Part shown: in pieces, positions 1-11,096 of the stretch
How positions within the stretch are numbered: the first letter of the stretch is position 1
Layout of the letters: the number at the start of each line of letters is the position of its first letter
Source: Numida meleagris
Lineage: Eukaryota; Chordata; Aves; Galliformes; Numididae
Length of the DNA stretch: 64,000 bases
Assembly (NCBI RefSeq): GCF_002078875.1
Contig: NW_018364539.1
Coordinates: forward strand, 1 to 64,000
Direction of reading: 5' to 3'
Made by a program: the position numbers and the translations under genes
Notes under the pieces: generated by a model
The model's input: the letters and a program-made list of their open reading frames with translations, nothing else
Database searches by the model: none
Told to the model about the DNA's origin: nothing

Positions 1-170
1 GCTCAGAATGGGCTAGGGAACAGAAAGGGATAGAGCTCAGAATGGGCTAGAGAACAGAATGGTATAGAGCTCACAATGGGCTGGGCTAGAGCACAGAATG
101 GGATACAGCACAGAATGGGCTGGCCTAGAGCACAGAATGGGCTACAGCACAGAATGGGCTGGTCTGAAGC
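1..170. repeat. Minisatellite, 17/22-bp units, cut by window edge
   Basis: The stretch is built from a core unit AGCACAGAATGGGCTAC (17 bp). Near its right side it alternates with a 22-bp variant that carries an extra GGCCT-type insertion, giving a 39-bp higher-order period. The two leftmost complete units are 34 bp long and carry AGCTCAGAATGGG in place of AGCACAGAATGGG. The array begins before base 1, so its full length is unknown. It ends abruptly before ATGCTAATCA. No coding potential was seen. Confidence 0.9.
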
Positions 171-807
171 ATGCTAATCAATAGGCAAAAGCCACCACCA
201 CACACATGATTATTAGCACACTTCAAAAACATTAGAAAAATGAGCTGCAAACATCTAACTTCATACAAATTGAATTAAGAAAATTACTCTACCTGCAAAT
301 TGTAAATCTTTATCACCAGTTTTGATGTCATAAAGTTAGATTGGTGAAATAAATCTGCCGAATGAGTGTGTGCAGGTGCTCACCTCTCTGTCTTCCCTGT
401 GGTTATAGGTACTTCATGCCTTGGTGTGGAAATGATTGATATCAGTGATTGTAACTCAATTCTACATCAGCACAGAGTCATCAGTCTTCTGGTTCTCTTA
501 AAAAAAAGCCTGAGTAATGTTCTATTGATGTTCCGTGGAGTTTCTCCTTTCTGATGTTATGTATTATTGCTGCAGCTTCTTCTGAAATTGCAAAGATTTT
601 CATTGTTTAAAAAGTGAATTATGCCTCATAGCTTTTGCTTTACTGCTTCCCCAATTGCTTAGCAACAAGTCTCCAGAAGCAAATACAAATAATCAAACAA
701 AACAAAACAACCCCTACAGTGTATTCCTTCTTTCATGTCATGCATCAGCTGCACCTGGGGTACAACACCATCAGCCAGCTTAACACTAAGGGTACATTTG
801 CTCCTTG
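171..807. other. Non-coding spacer, nothing recognised
   Basis: AT-rich single-copy-looking sequence between the minisatellite and the first CR1. It contains only a short run of CAAAA-type repeats near 690-710. The longest open frame (366-554, 62 codons) resembles no protein I know. Confidence 0.5.
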
Positions 808-1500
808 AGAGCAGCCCTGCAGAGGGTCTTGGGGGTGCTGGTGGACGAGAAGCTGGACATGAGCCAGCAGTGTGCGCTGGCAGCCCGTAAGGGCAACTAT
901 GCTCTGGGCTGCATTAAAAGAGGAGTGGCCTGCAGGGAGAGGGAGGTGACTGTCCCCCTCTACTCAGCTCTTGTGAGGCCCCATCCGGAGTACTGCATCC
1001 AGGCCTGGGGCCCCCAGCACAAGAAGGACGTGGAGCTCTTGGAAAAAGTCCAGAGAAGGGCCACCAAGATGATCAGAGGCTGAAGCATCTCTCCTATGAA
1101 GAAAGGTTGAGGGAACTGGGCTTGTTTAGCTTGGAGAAGGCTCCAGGGAGACCTCATTGTGGCCTACCAATACTTGAAGGGAGCATATAAATAGGAGGGG
1201 GAATGATTGTTCATGAGGGTGGATAACGATAGGACAAGGGGGAATGGCTTTAAACTGAGACAGGGGAGATTTAGGTTAGATATTAGGAGGAAGTTTTTCA
1301 CTCAGAGAGTGGTGACGCACTGGAACAGGTTGCCCAGGGAGGCTGTGGATGCCCTGTCCCTGGAAGCATACAAGGCCAGGCTGGACGTGGCTCTGGGCAG
1401 CCTGGTCTAGTGGTTGGCGACCCTGCACTCAGCAGGGGGGTTGAAACTCGATCATCTCTGAGGTCCTTTTCAACCCACGCCATTCTATGATTCTATGATT
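808..1500 (+). mobile_element. CR1 LINE, 5'-truncated 3' end
   Basis: CR1 (chicken repeat 1) non-LTR retrotransposon copy. Translation of 808-1083 gives the end of the ORF2 reverse transcriptase region, with the family motifs [19 protein letters not shown] and LYSALVRP, then [11 protein letters not shown] one-base loss near 1080 shifts the frame. The stretch 1207-1410 gives the terminal part ([29 protein letters not shown]). The non-coding tail has the usual GAGGTCCTTTTCAACCC and ends in tandem ATTCTATG octamers at 1482-1500. The endonuclease and most of the reverse transcriptase are missing, as is normal for 5'-truncated copies. It is a dead insertion. Confidence 0.95.
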
Positions 1501-2974
1501 GATTGGGTCAATCCCAATGTTCTGTAGGGTCTATTTATGTCAATATTTAACTACTGCCTCTCTGCATCTTTGATCTACGTAGTTCTAGGGCTACAACTTT
1601 ATAAAGACCAGCTTCCACATTCAACATTTCTAAGACTGCTACTGTCTTCCGGTTTCTCCTTCTCAACTGAAATCTGCCTGGTTCAGAACTTGAGGTAGGT
1701 CAGACTTGCACAGGGTTGAAAAAAAAACTTATTTACCGATCCAACTAGTGAGTACGCACAACACTGGAAACAGAGTTCTATGGTTTTCAAACACAGTGTC
1801 TTCAAAACAAGTGTTAATGATGTTATTTTAGAGTTTTTTAAAACTGACACAGTGATGGCCACCTTGTAAGAACTGTTTGTACCTAGACAGCTGCCTCTTT
1901 CTTTGGCTTAGAATATAAATGATTGACTCCAATACCCTGAATTGACAATTGTTATATGCTAGATGGAACATTAACAGGTATAAAATTCTTCAATGTAGGT
2001 ATTCCCTGCTCCCAAAGGAAACTGAATGAGGCAAGATCTACTGAGTGATGACCATGAACAAGAAGCACAGGGAGAAATCAGAGAAAAAAAACATCCCAAT
2101 AGCATGAGAAAATAAATTACTACTTCTCATAACAACACAACAGGTCACACTGGAACACCAAGGAGGTGCCAGACCTACACTGCCAAGGGGAAAGCAGTGC
2201 ATTACCTAACGCAATTTTCTGTCTTTAATTTTAATGAACATCAAGCTGTTATGTCCAACAGAATGCATTCCCAAATGGGAAGGCTAAATAGGTTTACAGA
2301 GTTATATCGGTTTTAGAGTGCACTGAGTCAGATGACTTCCAACAGAAGCTAGTGCAGCTCAGTCAGCCTTCAATATAATTCAAGAGATGCACAATAGAAG
2401 TACAACAAACATGCAGCGTGTGCACCCTGTCCAGAACACCTGTACATTGCTTTAATAAGGTAGGTTCTAAGTAGAGTGAATCTTTGGAATCACACCGAAT
2501 AGGGCACTTCCTGCTCTCTGGGGAATTAGAGCGCAGCAATTTATTGAGCTTTCTAACAAATAATCAACTACTTTGAGGCAAAATTAGGCAATTTTCTAAC
2601 AATGAGTAAGCATCATGGATAAGGGTACTTGGCATAAGTGTTATTTCCTTATCAACAAGGCAATTTTAGGCAACTGGCTACTGCAGAAAAGTGACTAGAA
2701 GAAGATTGTGAAGAAAGAGAAGAAGAACAAGGAGAAAGAGAGAAAAAGAGAGATTTAGAGGTAGATGTATTTCACCACTCCTGGATCCACCATTGTCTTG
2801 AGTCTGGAGTTTTGTTCTGTGGCTGGAGGGTAGACAAAGGTGAATGTGCGTGTTCATCGTTACATAGTCCAGTTGGTCTGAGACTGTCCCACTTGTGTCC
2901 AGAAGACTTGGGAGTTTTTGAGCAGGATCTCTGGTGGTCCTGCATCCTCCTTTTCTGATGTTAATCAGCCACTA
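1501..2974. other. Non-coding spacer with a homopurine tract
   Basis: No gene or interspersed repeat is recognised. The one structured item is an almost pure purine run at 2711-2753 (a single C at 2728), a GA/AAG-rich simple repeat that could form a triplex. Sequence around 2760-2970 just before the next CR1 is unremarkable. Confidence 0.5.
2711..2753. repeat. Purine-rich simple repeat
   Basis: Forty-three bases with only one pyrimidine, mixed GAA, AGA and GAGA words. Low-complexity sequence, not coding. Confidence 0.75.
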
Positions 2975-3914
2975 GGAGACATTTGGGGCCTGTCCTTTTC
3001 AATATCTTTATTGATTACCTGGATGAGGACATTGAGAGCACTGTCATTAAGTTCGCAGTCAACACCAAGCTGGCAGGAAGTGTCGATCTGCCTGGGGGTA
3101 GCAAGGCTCTACAGAGAAATCTGGACAGGCTCGATCTCTGGGCTGAAGCCAATGGGATGAGGTTCAACAAGACCAAGTGCTGGGTCCTGCACTTCAGCCA
3201 CGACAACCCTAGGCAATGCTACAGGCTTGGGGCAGAGTGGCTGGAAGACTGTGTAGAGGAAACGGACCTGGGGGTATTGGTCAATGCTCAGCTGAGCATG
3301 AGCCAGCAGTGTGCCCAGGTGGCCAAGAAGGCCAATGGCATCCTGGCTTGCATCAGAAATAGTGTTGCCAGTAGGAGTAGGGAAGTCATTGTCCCTCTGT
3401 ATTCAGCACTGGTGAGGCTGGACCTTGAGTACTGTGTCCAGTTTTGGGCCCCTCACTGCAAGAAAGACATTGAGGCCCTGAAGCTTGTTCAGAGGAGGGC
3501 AACAAAGCCAGTGAGGGGTCTGGAGCACAGACCTTATGAGGAGCAGCTGAGGGAGCTGGGATTGTTCAGTCTGGAGAAGAGGCGGCTCAGGGGAGACATT
3601 ATTGCTCTCTATAACTACCTGAAGGGAGGTTGTAGTGAGTTGGAGGTCGGCCTCTTCTCTCTTGTAACTAGTGACAGGATGAGGGGGAAAGGCCTCGCAA
3701 TGCCAGGGGAGATTTAGGCTGGACATTAGGAAGTACTACTTTTCTGAAAGAGTGGTCAGGCGCTGGAATGGGCTGCCCAAGGAGGTGGTTGAGTCACCGA
3801 CCCTGGAGGTGTTCAAGAAATGTTTAGATATGGTGCTGAGAGACATGGTTTAGTGGTGTTACTTGTGGTAGGTGGATGGCTGGACTGGATGATCTTGTAG
3901 GTCTTTTCCAACCA
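2975..3914 (+). mobile_element. CR1 LINE, C-terminal half of ORF2 plus 3' UTR
   Basis: A second, older CR1 copy of a different subfamily from the one at 808. One open frame (2983-3717) starts inside the reverse transcriptase palm at [14 protein letters not shown]. It then runs through the thumb ([20 protein letters not shown]), the DLGVLV block and the C-terminal LYSALVR and QRRATK motifs. The position of the catalytic FADD box reads FAVN (about 3050-3061), so both catalytic aspartates are gone and no activity is possible even within this piece. The frame shifts near 3705. The remaining ORF2 end (GGGCTGCCCAAGGAGGTGGT region) and the tail GGATGATCTTGTAGGTC follow. The copy lacks the classic octamer end and stops after TTTTCCAACC. 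Confidence 0.93.
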
Positions 3915-6900
3915 GCAGACTCTGCTTCCAGAGTGAGGGTCCACAGATCCTACAGTTTCTAATTTGGGTCGTTAAGGCTCCATTCTTTCATTCTCAGCCA
4001 GTCGTTAAGCTAGGTGTCTGAGTCAAGAAGTTCCCTGTACAGCCCTTAAGGCTCCATGCTGTAAGGCTCCATGCTGTCTAGTTGGTTGAATCAAGTTCCT
4101 TGTAAGACTCAGACAGTTTGCTAGTGGCTGAAAATTATAACAGCAGCCCCCTATGATATTTCAGTCTAATGAAGAGTTTCTGCTATTCAAGTGGCAAAAG
4201 GCAGTCAGTTTTCATGCTGGAATCCCCTGCCCCTTCAGCCCCGACTCTCTGTTGTCTATATCAACTATATTCACTGCTTCATTACACATCCAAACATTAG
4301 CTAAAAGCCTGAAAGTGGATTTTTCTATTGTGGAGAAATAAAGCCATTTCACTGAAAACTCATCACCATTTCCAAACCAAGAGAGGTCCTAGAAGGTTGT
4401 ATATATTACTAAGGAGCCCACATTTCTGGTTTTTAAAGGCCTTTGACTTGGCATTTTGGATACAGCTATCCCATCCCAGCTAAATGGCATGGTGGTGCCT
4501 TTCCAGCATCTGACAGGCAGCATTTAAATAGCTTTTGGGAGCAGTGGATTCCTTTCCCAAATGAGTTGTTATCCTTTTCTCATTTCTACAGTTCACACCT
4601 TATATGCTCAGGTGTGTTTACCATGTCCCCTCAGAGTGGTACTTGCCAAGAAAGAGGGAATACCCAAATATGCCGTCTGAATTTGGGCATCCTTACAGGG
4701 AAGTATGAATAACAAATGGAATACTGAAGATCTAGGAAGATAAAGGAATTTAAACAAAGGAAGACTTTCATATATATTGGGACTTACCCTGAAGAGTAGA
4801 GTCCATATTTATTTACCTTAGAATTTCTGCTGATTTCCTCTGAATTCATTCAAAGTGCTCAGTGCATTGAATGCAACATTCATTGATTGCCACAGTGTAA
4901 AAAATGAACAATAATTGTAAGGGGCTATGATGTACAGCCAAACACCAGGACATAATTAATTGCCATTTGTCAGCTGTACTATCAGGTCTTCAATGCAGGG
5001 GCTGAAATTTTCCTCTCCTGCCTTTTTATAGGTATTATTAGACATATTCAAAGGTTAACTCATGCTTCAGCTTTTCACAGTGAAATAGTTATCATGTCAC
5101 CCGTACTAGCCTATACAGGATGTTCAATAAAAGGTTGGGCAGAGTAGCAGCTCAGGGCTATGCTGTTATTTGGTCACAAACCCTATGTATAAGACATTCA
5201 GCTTCTGTCCCTTCAGAATCGAGACAGAAAACACATTGTACCTTTGAGTCATTACCTGGTTCCAGTTTTCCCCTTGTTCACACATAGAGCATCACTAATT
5301 GTCACACTGAGCAAGAGCAGCCAAGAATTCACCTGTCGCTGCAAGAAGATCAAGAAAGCAGCCCTCATGAGGCCATGACTCAGTGGGATAATGAGCATGT
5401 AACAAAACAGGAAAGGAGAAGAGCCATATAGAGCACACCTGGGAGCATGAAATATGTCAACTCATGATTATGCAATGATGCTATGCTGTTCGCCACAGGT
5501 ACAAGTCATACTTTATCTGAACTTACATAGGTCTACAGAACAGAGGTGGCAGTTGTCTGAATTTGACTGGGATCTCAGCTTACCTGACTGTAAGTGGAGA
5601 CAATCACTGCCCCTCTATTCCTTGCAGTATTTCAGGGCTGAGATCTGGTGCAGACTACAATACGATATGAGGTAAATGGAGACCAATGAAGCCCCTAGAC
5701 AGATGGACCTCTCAAAACCTGTACAAAGCTAGCAGAAACACAGATGAGGGATGCAGTTTGCCTCTGTTCATTCTGTCCACTGCATCTGGAAAGGTCTCTG
5801 CATATTTATGCAAAAGTATGTGACAACCAAGGATGTCTTCCAGAGCGTATTACTGCAAGTCTGGGCACAAACAGCTCTTCCCAGTAGCAAACGGATTTCT
5901 GCACTGAGACATCCCTGCACATCTCACATACAAGGCAAAGCAAACCAGCATCCTACCCAAGGTTGTGTTCTCTAACATTTTTCTACATTCTCCTTTGTGG
6001 GTAAGGGACAGAGTAGTTTATTCCAATAGCTTTCTTTGATGACACAACATTCTTTCAGATCAAAACCTGGAAGAATTCCCGCTCCAGCTACATACTACAC
6101 CATAGCATTCATGCAGCATTGTGAATGCCTTGCACCACAATCACATCTATGGAAAGTATACCTGGTGGATATGGGCAAGACAATATCCGAAGATAAATTA
6201 TTTCCCAAGAGAAAATTGCAGTCTATACATATCACTTCTACATGGAATTGATTCTCTTCAGTACCATGCGGGGAGGCTGGCAAAGAGTACCTTGGTGGGC
6301 TAATAAGTGTAATTACTCTGTGCAGATGCCTTACAAACTGATCCAGCCATTACATATATACTTGGTTAGGGTCATGGGTAGACCCTTCTTCCTTTCTTCC
6401 TCAACCCAAGAACTCCTTGTTGTCTTTCATGTTTCTTCAGCACAATAAACAAGCCTTGGCTTACGGCAGAATAGGGCTTCTTATCCTAAAAGATCAGAAC
6501 ACAGCAGAAGAACAGCAACGCCCAAAAGATATTTCCAGGTACCCAAGTATTGCTCCCTCACATTGAAACAAAGACTCCTTTAGGACATGCCAGGCTCCCC
6601 ACACAGCATTGCACAAGATTAACAGAGATATAGGGAAGTTTCACATCAAACTGAAGGCTCAGAGGAAGCATACTGAGGAAGCTCTGAAGGCACACTGAGG
6701 CAGCCAAGCACAGACAGTCATAGGCAAGATCTCCTCACTCTTTGAGCCACTGGGGTGTTCTGGGCTGGAAGCTGTCTAAAAACTGTAGCAAATGACTACC
6801 ACAGCACTAGTAAGTCATTCACCACATCTAACTTGAAGATCAGCCACTAGATTTGGGAGACTGAGAAGAGGATGGACAAACCTAGAAGAGATTAAGACAT

Positions 6901-8508
6901 ACCTCTTCTGTCCTACCAGTGCTTAGGCTAGGTTGTGTCTTAGCTCAGGATGAGAGAAGGAGGGGGGGAACCCACAGCTATTGCCCTTATTCTTTGTTTC
7001 AGAACGTACCCCACTGTAAGTATCAAAGCTGGGTTAGTCATTCAGAAGAAATCTGTAATCTGTTCATTTCAACCCATTTCTATTTCATAACATACTTCAA
7101 CTATGACTTTCATTTTTTTAGATTTTTTACAGTTACACTTCTGCAACAGTCTGTCTCAACTTCTGCCAGGGTGAAGGATGCTCATGAATTATTTACTGTG
7201 CAGTACGTAAAGTGTGATTTGTCGTCAAATCTCAGAGGTGATGTGGAGGCTCATGGGTCAATTACAAAATTAAAGGAAATTCAAATTTATTTTGCTAACT
7301 TTTACCTTAGCACTTTTGCATGAGACTTTAAGATTCTTTACTTCGTTCATGTTCTCAACCAAAAGGCCTGGTTCATCAGTAAATGTAGAAAATTAATTAC
7401 AAGGATTGTAGAGCACTCTCCGAGACACATATATTGAAATACTCCTTTATGTGTGCTTCTATTCTAGATGTGATTAGTGGTCCTTGCCAATCAGCAGTTT
7501 TACACATGCTTTGAAGTAAAAATGGGTGGCAATAATTCTACATCTGATTTTGTCATATTTGTATCCAAAATATGAAAGTAATTTGCCAACAATACTGAAA
7601 ATACATGCACCTCACAAGCCTTTATTTTTATAAGCTATAAAGGGTAAATCCATCAATTTCAACATTTATTTAGTACATTACTTTTTTGCCATGTTGCAAT
7701 CATAATCATAAAAAGTGATTGATGTACCTCCATTTACTGTTTCACGCAGGCAGATTTGTTTGCTAAGCTACTAACGCTCTTTTTATAGGGGGATATTTTA
7801 TTAGCACATGATTCAACAAAAAAAAATCTATTCATATCAGAATTGGAATTGCAATGTGGCTTAAAAATAGCCTCAGACGTCAGCAGTGTGTATGTTAAGA
7901 GTTGCACCTCAAACTTGTACCATACTTAGGCCTTCTAAGAACCCATCATATACACAATAACTTTCTTCTTGTTTCATATATATATATATAATGGCTGTGC
8001 CAAAATTCAAGAATAATCTTCCACAAGTTATTTATTTTTTCTGTTAACAAGACAATGGATCACGCATCCAGTTTTTATTGCATATGTAAATATAACTGTG
8101 AGAGATAATTTGCAGATTCAAAGAAGGACAGCAAATAATTACGATGATAAAATAATGTTGGCAAAGGAATTTATCAAAGCCAGTTTACTACTCAAGGTAT
8201 CAGCAAGTGATTCGAATTTGGGCTAAAGCAATACAGGTCTAACAAATTATATTAATAATTATGCCCTAATTTCATGGCCATTCATGTAAATGGCCAAATT
8301 TCCATAGACAGCAACCGGGAGCAGAACAAATAGTGGGTCTCACCGTGCACAGCAGTACACCATCTGAAAACTGTAAAAACGAAGAATGGGTTGATTTTCA
8401 TTTTTCATCTCCCTGCACACAAAGGAGAAAAAAAGAATGCCCCCAGTGTCTTTGCATTGAATGTTGATTAAGTCAAGGGCAATTCAATATTGTGCAAGTT
8501 ACAAGTTA
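3915..8508. other. Gene desert segment
   Basis: About 4.6 kb without a recognised gene. It holds a perfect 15-bp tandem duplication (4048-4077), an AT-rich enhancer-like block (about 4900-5110), a short TA microsatellite (about 7978-7991) and a second conserved-looking AT-rich block (about 7590-7870). The longest open frame, 6919-7323 (+, 134 codons), has no recognisable domain and contains no credible exon boundaries. I read it as chance. Confidence 0.5.
4048..4077. repeat. Perfect 15-bp tandem duplication
   Basis: AAGGCTCCATGCTGT occurs twice head to tail (4048-4062 and 4063-4077). A partial relative, TTAAGGCTCCATTCT, lies about 75 bp upstream near 3972. The local sequence might be part of an old LTR but shows no clear ends. 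Confidence 0.85.
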
Positions 8509-8592
8509 TGTCCCTGTTCATTGCAGAGGACTTGGACTAGATGACCGCTAAGGGTCCCTTCCAACTCAAACGATTTGATGATTCCATGAATC
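8509..8592 (+). mobile_element. CR1 LINE, short 3'-end fragment
   Basis: Only the 3' non-coding tail remains. A CCCTGTTCAT word is followed by ACTTGGACTAGATGACC, then GGTCCCTTCCAACTC and a decayed octamer end (GATTTGATGATTCCATGA). Strongly 5'-truncated, about 80 bp. Confidence 0.85.
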
Positions 8593-10751
8593 TAGAAGTG
8601 ATCTAGTTTTTTGCTTTCAGAATACGCAGGGTGAAGTTTAGCAGGTGATCCAGCAGAGCTGGGAGATGAGCTGGAGCAACAGAGCCCATGGTTCCAGGCA
8701 GAGGATACCGTGCTGTGATGTGGGCACTGGCCCTTCAGCAAGGCTCACAGAGGACAGAACAGGAATTGGGAGAAAACACAAAAGAAACACTCTGTGGACT
8801 GACAGCACTGAACTACAAGGGAGAATGGAAAAAAGCACTTTTCCTGTGGTGATGTGAGACTGGGATTGAGAGGCACAATCCCAAATTCTCTAGTTTAAAC
8901 CACTGGAAACCCCGCAGAAAGCATGAGCTAGACCATGTGCTATAGTGCAGAGTGACTGAATCAGCCCCCCTCCAGCTAAGCCAGCACTGCTCCAGGCATC
9001 ACAGTAGCCTTCTCCTATTCACTCTAGCTAGGAATCTGAACTCTAAAGCCTGTTAGTTTATGCCAAATAAACCCATCTACTCTGTTGATCAAAGCTTCCA
9101 AACTTTGAGCTTAAATTAAGTCTCACCTTTGTATTTTCAGAGGCTGATGAGCACTACCAGAGGAAGCCGGAGGAGAATAAACCACTGTTCTATTAAATAA
9201 GAGAGAACACTCAGTATATTTGTGTCTCTCCAGTTAATGCTGTGTAGAAGCATGCGGGCAAAGGCTCGACTTTCATTAAAAGCACTGCACCAAAGTGGAG
9301 CTTGATCTATTATTCAATCAATGCTCTTTTGAAGTAAATGGTCATTTTACAGCAACCCCTTTTTCTTCTTTTCTTTTTAATGCCAATTCAGCTGTGGAGC
9401 AGGGCACTAACCATTCCTGGGCAGTATTCATTCACTCCTACAATAAGAAAGCAGGGGAAAGAAAGGAACTGGGTATTTATAGAGCTACAGAAGTCACCTT
9501 AGCAGAGCCTTATGCACTTTCTATGGGTACTTAGATAAAAGGGCTGTGTTTTAATATATACATGAGGATGAGACTGCAAGGAAGGTATTTATGCTTCTGG
9601 CCACATTAAAAGTCCACTTTATTTTAACCTGGGGTGTCCATTCCCTCATAAAGCTCCAAAGCTCTGCTTCTGGTCTCTGCCCACCGGTTTTGCTGACAAT
9701 AGAGGCCTCACAGATGTACCTGCCTGCACCTTTCCACAAGAAGAGAAAAGCTGCAGGAATGGAACAGCTGGAGCCCTGACAGTGCAGGTACCACGCAGGG
9801 ACAGCACACAGACAAATCAATGAGGAGTTTGCAGGTGTCTGCAAGACAAAGGCTGCTGCCAAACAAGCCTCTGCTGGAAAGGAAAGGCAAGTGGCAAATG
9901 GCTACGTATTAAAGAAATAGGCTGGCGACAGTATAAATTGCCCTTTGAAATGCGAAGGACAAGAGCTGCATGTGATAGAGAGGTTGGTGGGGTGGGAAGG
10001 AAAGCAAAGCAGCTTTAGGCAGCAGGAGAGTTCCTTGGCTGTGAAAGAGAGAGATGACATTGTTGATGCGCACGTGAGCAAAGGCAGGAAAGCAGGAGAT
10101 AAAACAGGAGACAGTTTTTCAGAAATAGCTGCCAGCCAGAGACAAAGGACTGGCAGGGAGGTGTGTGAGTGCGTGCACATGCAGGGAGGAGGGGGGGGGG
10201 CTTTCAGTGACTGCACAGCAGTAGTTTTTGCAGACAAATCATTCTGGAGGATGATTAATGCATAACCCAAACAGTAACGCCACCTATTTGAAAATGAGGG
10301 GAGTTTCAGACCAAGAACAGCAGCGTACATCGGATCCTGTCCCAGAAGAGCCCAAGCAGCAGCATCACTCTCCACCATTAGCCAGGAAACGCCCCTGTCT
10401 CTAGTCTGCACTTGCTACCAGCAGAAGACAAGGCAAGATTGGGAACTGAAACCTTGTCTACAAAAGTCAGTAGGAAACAACACGTTAACTTCTGCTGGCT
10501 TTGGATAAGGCCTTTGTAAGGGACTAGATGGAACATATTGTGATGCTGGCTAGGAGGGATGTGGGGTTCAAACGCGCTAGTTAATGAACAGACACAAGTC
10601 TTAGACAGAAAGCTGTCTAATATCATAATTTTGCAAGTTATCTCTGCAGGCTTTGGCTCATGGCACTCCACATACCCCCACCCACACGGTGTTGGCCTAG
10701 TAACAATCAGGCAGAGCAGACAGATGATTCCTGATTTGGGACAGCATTTGA
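8593..10751. other. Non-coding spacer with a G10 tract
   Basis: No gene is recognised. A run of ten G at 10191-10200, preceded by GGGAGGA, is the only striking local feature. The longest open frame is 9902-10411 on the minus strand (169 codons). It has a proline-rich stretch created by the complement of the G tract and no recognisable domain. Confidence 0.5.
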
Positions 10752-11096
10752 TCACAAAATGAGTGGCTGAGGCTGGAAGGCACATCTGGAGATGGTACAG
10801 CCCAAGCCCCTGCTCAAAGCAACGGCAGCAAGAGCTGGTGGCTCAGGGATGCATCCCTTCAGGGTTTGAATAGCTAGCTCCAAGTATGGAGCTATTCCAT
10901 GTTTACATGGAATTTCCTTCCCCTTCATGCCCACTGTCTTATGTCCTTTCACATGGCACCACTGAGTGCAGAGCTGTTTTCTCTACAACACCCCATTAAG
11001 TGTTTGTATACACTGATACATTCCTCTGGAGCCTTTTCGGCTCTACATTAAACAGCTCCACCTCTCAAATTCTCTTACCAGAGATGACAACTCCTT
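10752..11096 (-). mobile_element. Old CR1 LINE, diverged
   Basis: Read on the minus strand this follows the CR1 3' region of an old subfamily. On the plus strand the order is GAGGCTGGAAGGCACATCTGG, then CCCCTGCTCAAAGC, GGGTTTGAATAGCT, CCTTTCACATGGCACCACTGA and a GTATACACTGATA block. These match, in order, the reverse complement of the CR1 tail and ORF2 end. The octamer terminus is lost, and divergence is much higher than in the copy at 808. Confidence 0.7.

Noticed and set aside
3915..4145. Possible LTR remnant after the CR1 at 2975 (repeated TTAAGGCTCC words)
   Set aside because: No paired TG/CA ends, no polyadenylation signal and no primer-binding site; kept only the 15-bp tandem duplication.
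6919..7323. 134-codon plus-strand open frame
   Set aside because: Aromatic-rich translation of AT-rich DNA with no domain or exon signals.
9902..10411. 169-codon minus-strand open frame
   Set aside because: Its proline run is the complement of a G tract and the rest has no recognisable feature.
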